The translations under genes were made by a program, and so were the position numbers. Source: Taxillus chinensis (lineage: Eukaryota; Streptophyta; Magnoliopsida; Santalales; Loranthaceae). From it: a DNA stretch of 64,000 nucleotides. The notes under the pieces were generated by a model. The model ran no database searches and had not been told where the DNA came from. It saw only the letters and a list, made by a program, of their open reading frames with translations. Below, in pieces: positions 62,794 through 64,000 of this stretch (position 1 is its first letter; every line of letters starts with the position of its first letter). Location: the NCBI GenBank assembly GCA_023512835.1, contig CM042084.1, positions 12,983,842-13,047,841 on the forward strand. Reading direction: 5' to 3'.

Positions 62794-64000
62794 ATGGATG
62801 GCTTCTTCACCTATTTGGTGCTCCTCGTTGCCTTCTACTTCCTCACGGATCATATTGCTGGTAAGATCCGAAACCTCCCACCTTCCCCTTTCCCGTGCTT
62901 ACCCTTCCTGGGCCACCTCCACCTCGTGAAGAAGCCCCTCCACCAGGCCCTATCCAAAGTCTCCGCCCGCTACGGCCCAATTGTCCTCCTCCGGTTCGGG
63001 TCCCGCCGCGTCCTCGTCGTCTCCTCCCCTTCGGCCGCCGAGGAGTGCCTCACCAAAAACGACGTCGTCTTCGCAAACCGCCCCCGCCTCCTCGCCGGCA
63101 AGCACCTCGGCTACAACTACACCACACTCAACTGGGCCTCCTACGGCGACCACTGGCGCAACCTACGCCGCATCTCCGCCCTCGAGGTCCTCTCCTCCCA
63201 CCGCCTCCACGCCCTCTCCGGCATACGCTCCGATGAGGTCCGATCCCTCCTCCGCCGCCTCCGATGCCCCTCTTCCCCATCCGACCCATCTGGGTTTCGG
63301 ACGGCGGACATGAAGGCGGCGTTCTTCGAGCTGACGCTGAACGTGATGATGAGGATGATCGCCGGAAAAAGATACTACGGCGGGGAGGAAGCGTCGGCGG
63401 ATGGAATTCAGGCGGAGGAGGCGAGGCGGTTCAAGGAGATCATAACGGAGACATTTAAGCTCGCCGGGTTGACCAACGTTGGAGACTTCCTGCCGGCGGT
63501 CAGGTGGTTGGGGGTTGGCGGGGCAGTTGAGAAGGAGATGATGGAGCTGTTTGGAAAGAGGGATAAGTTTATGCGAGATCTGGTGGAAAAACACCGGAAA
63601 TCCGGGATTAGTAACGATCGGGATAAACAGGGTTTAGGGGAGGGGAAGAAGACGATGATTGAAGCTTTGTTGCGTTTGCAGGAGACGGAGCCTGAATATT
63701 ACACTGACGTCACCATAACCAGCCTCATGCTCGTAATAATAAATTAATAATATAAATTCCTTACTAATTAATTGAATTATTATATATTGTTGGTGTTATA
63801 TTATTATTATTATTATTTTTTGAACAGGTCATGCTTGCGGCCGGAAGCGACACGTCAGCAGGGACCATGGAGTGGGCCCTATCTCTTTTGCTGAACAATC
63901 CTCACGCCCTGGAGAAGGCGAGGACCGAGATTGACAAATGTGTGGGCCCCGACCGTCTGCTGGAAGAGTCTGACCTGGCAAACCTCCCCTACCTTGAAAA
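62794..64000 (+). CDS. CYP81: CYP81 cytochrome P450, gene C (3' end beyond window)
   Basis: Exon 1 is 62794-63732 (313 codons); the intron is 95 bp; exon 2 starts at 63828 and runs off the edge after 57 codons. The start chosen is the ATG of [20 protein letters not shown], which places the membrane anchor at residues 3-20; upstream in-frame codons are leader. Motifs: [20 protein letters not shown] hinge, [32 protein letters not shown], and I-helix AAGSDTS, with Ser in the variable position where A and B have Thr. The K-helix and heme loop are outside the window. It is more diverged from A and B than they are from each other and looks closest to typical CYP81E/Q-type sequences. The short intron contrasts with those of A and B. 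Confidence 0.93.

Noticed and set aside
1..64000. tRNA, rRNA, CRISPR or organelle-derived inserts
   Set aside because: I looked for GGTTCGANTCC-type T-loops, rRNA cores, spaced repeats and plastid/mitochondrial genes and saw none that held up; a tRNA scan would settle the tRNAs.

Overview
This is flowering-plant nuclear DNA. The genes have several GT-AG introns and are strung through AT-rich intergenic DNA full of microsatellites and decayed Ty1/Copia and other LTR elements. The families present (MIKC*-type MADS box, A3-type cyclin, CLE peptide, CYP81 P450, APD-type RING ligase) are plant families. The CYP81 exons are very GC-rich with C/G-ending codons, in sharp contrast to their introns. 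I cannot name the species.

Layout. 0-2.8 kb: a minus-strand CYP81-like P450 whose 3' part runs off the left edge. 2.8-11.9 kb: no gene; tandem repeats and a well-preserved 1.8-kb solo LTR with a 5-bp target-site duplication. 11.9-12.1 kb: a small intronless CLE peptide precursor on the minus strand. 12.4-21.4 kb: repeats, a Copia gag relic, a ~1-kb duplication and long poly-G/poly-T blocks. 21.4-27.5 kb: a complete ten-exon MIKC* MADS-box gene of the AGL66/67/104 type, with a 16-nt microexon and a solo LTR in its largest intron. 28.6-29.6 kb: a Copia RT/RNase H relic. 32.0-39.0 kb: two CYCA3 cyclin genes in tandem, the second carrying a one-base frameshift in a G run. 39.5-40.5 kb: a Copia relic and a broken PHD-finger fragment. 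41.0-42.9 kb: an APD-type membrane RING E3 ligase gene. 43-52 kb: gene-free, with a TRIM-type mini-retrotransposon, more G-rich blocks and a duplicated CYP81 promoter that has no gene behind it. 52.6-64 kb: three CYP81 genes in tandem on the plus strand (two complete, the third cut by the right edge), separated by another Copia relic.

Working together. The P450s form a typical tandem specialised-metabolism cluster. The cyclin pair belongs to the G1/S programme, and the second copy has a perfect E2F site in its proximal promoter. The MADS gene is of a type that acts in pollen, and APD ligases are also known from pollen development, but nothing in the sequence ties these two together. No new multi-gene system is evident. 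The most notable items are the CLE peptide with an altered core, the MADS microexon, the frameshifted cyclin, the ghost P450 promoter, the TRIM element, and homopolymer blocks that look like assembly artefacts because they replace real sequence seen in a sister copy.
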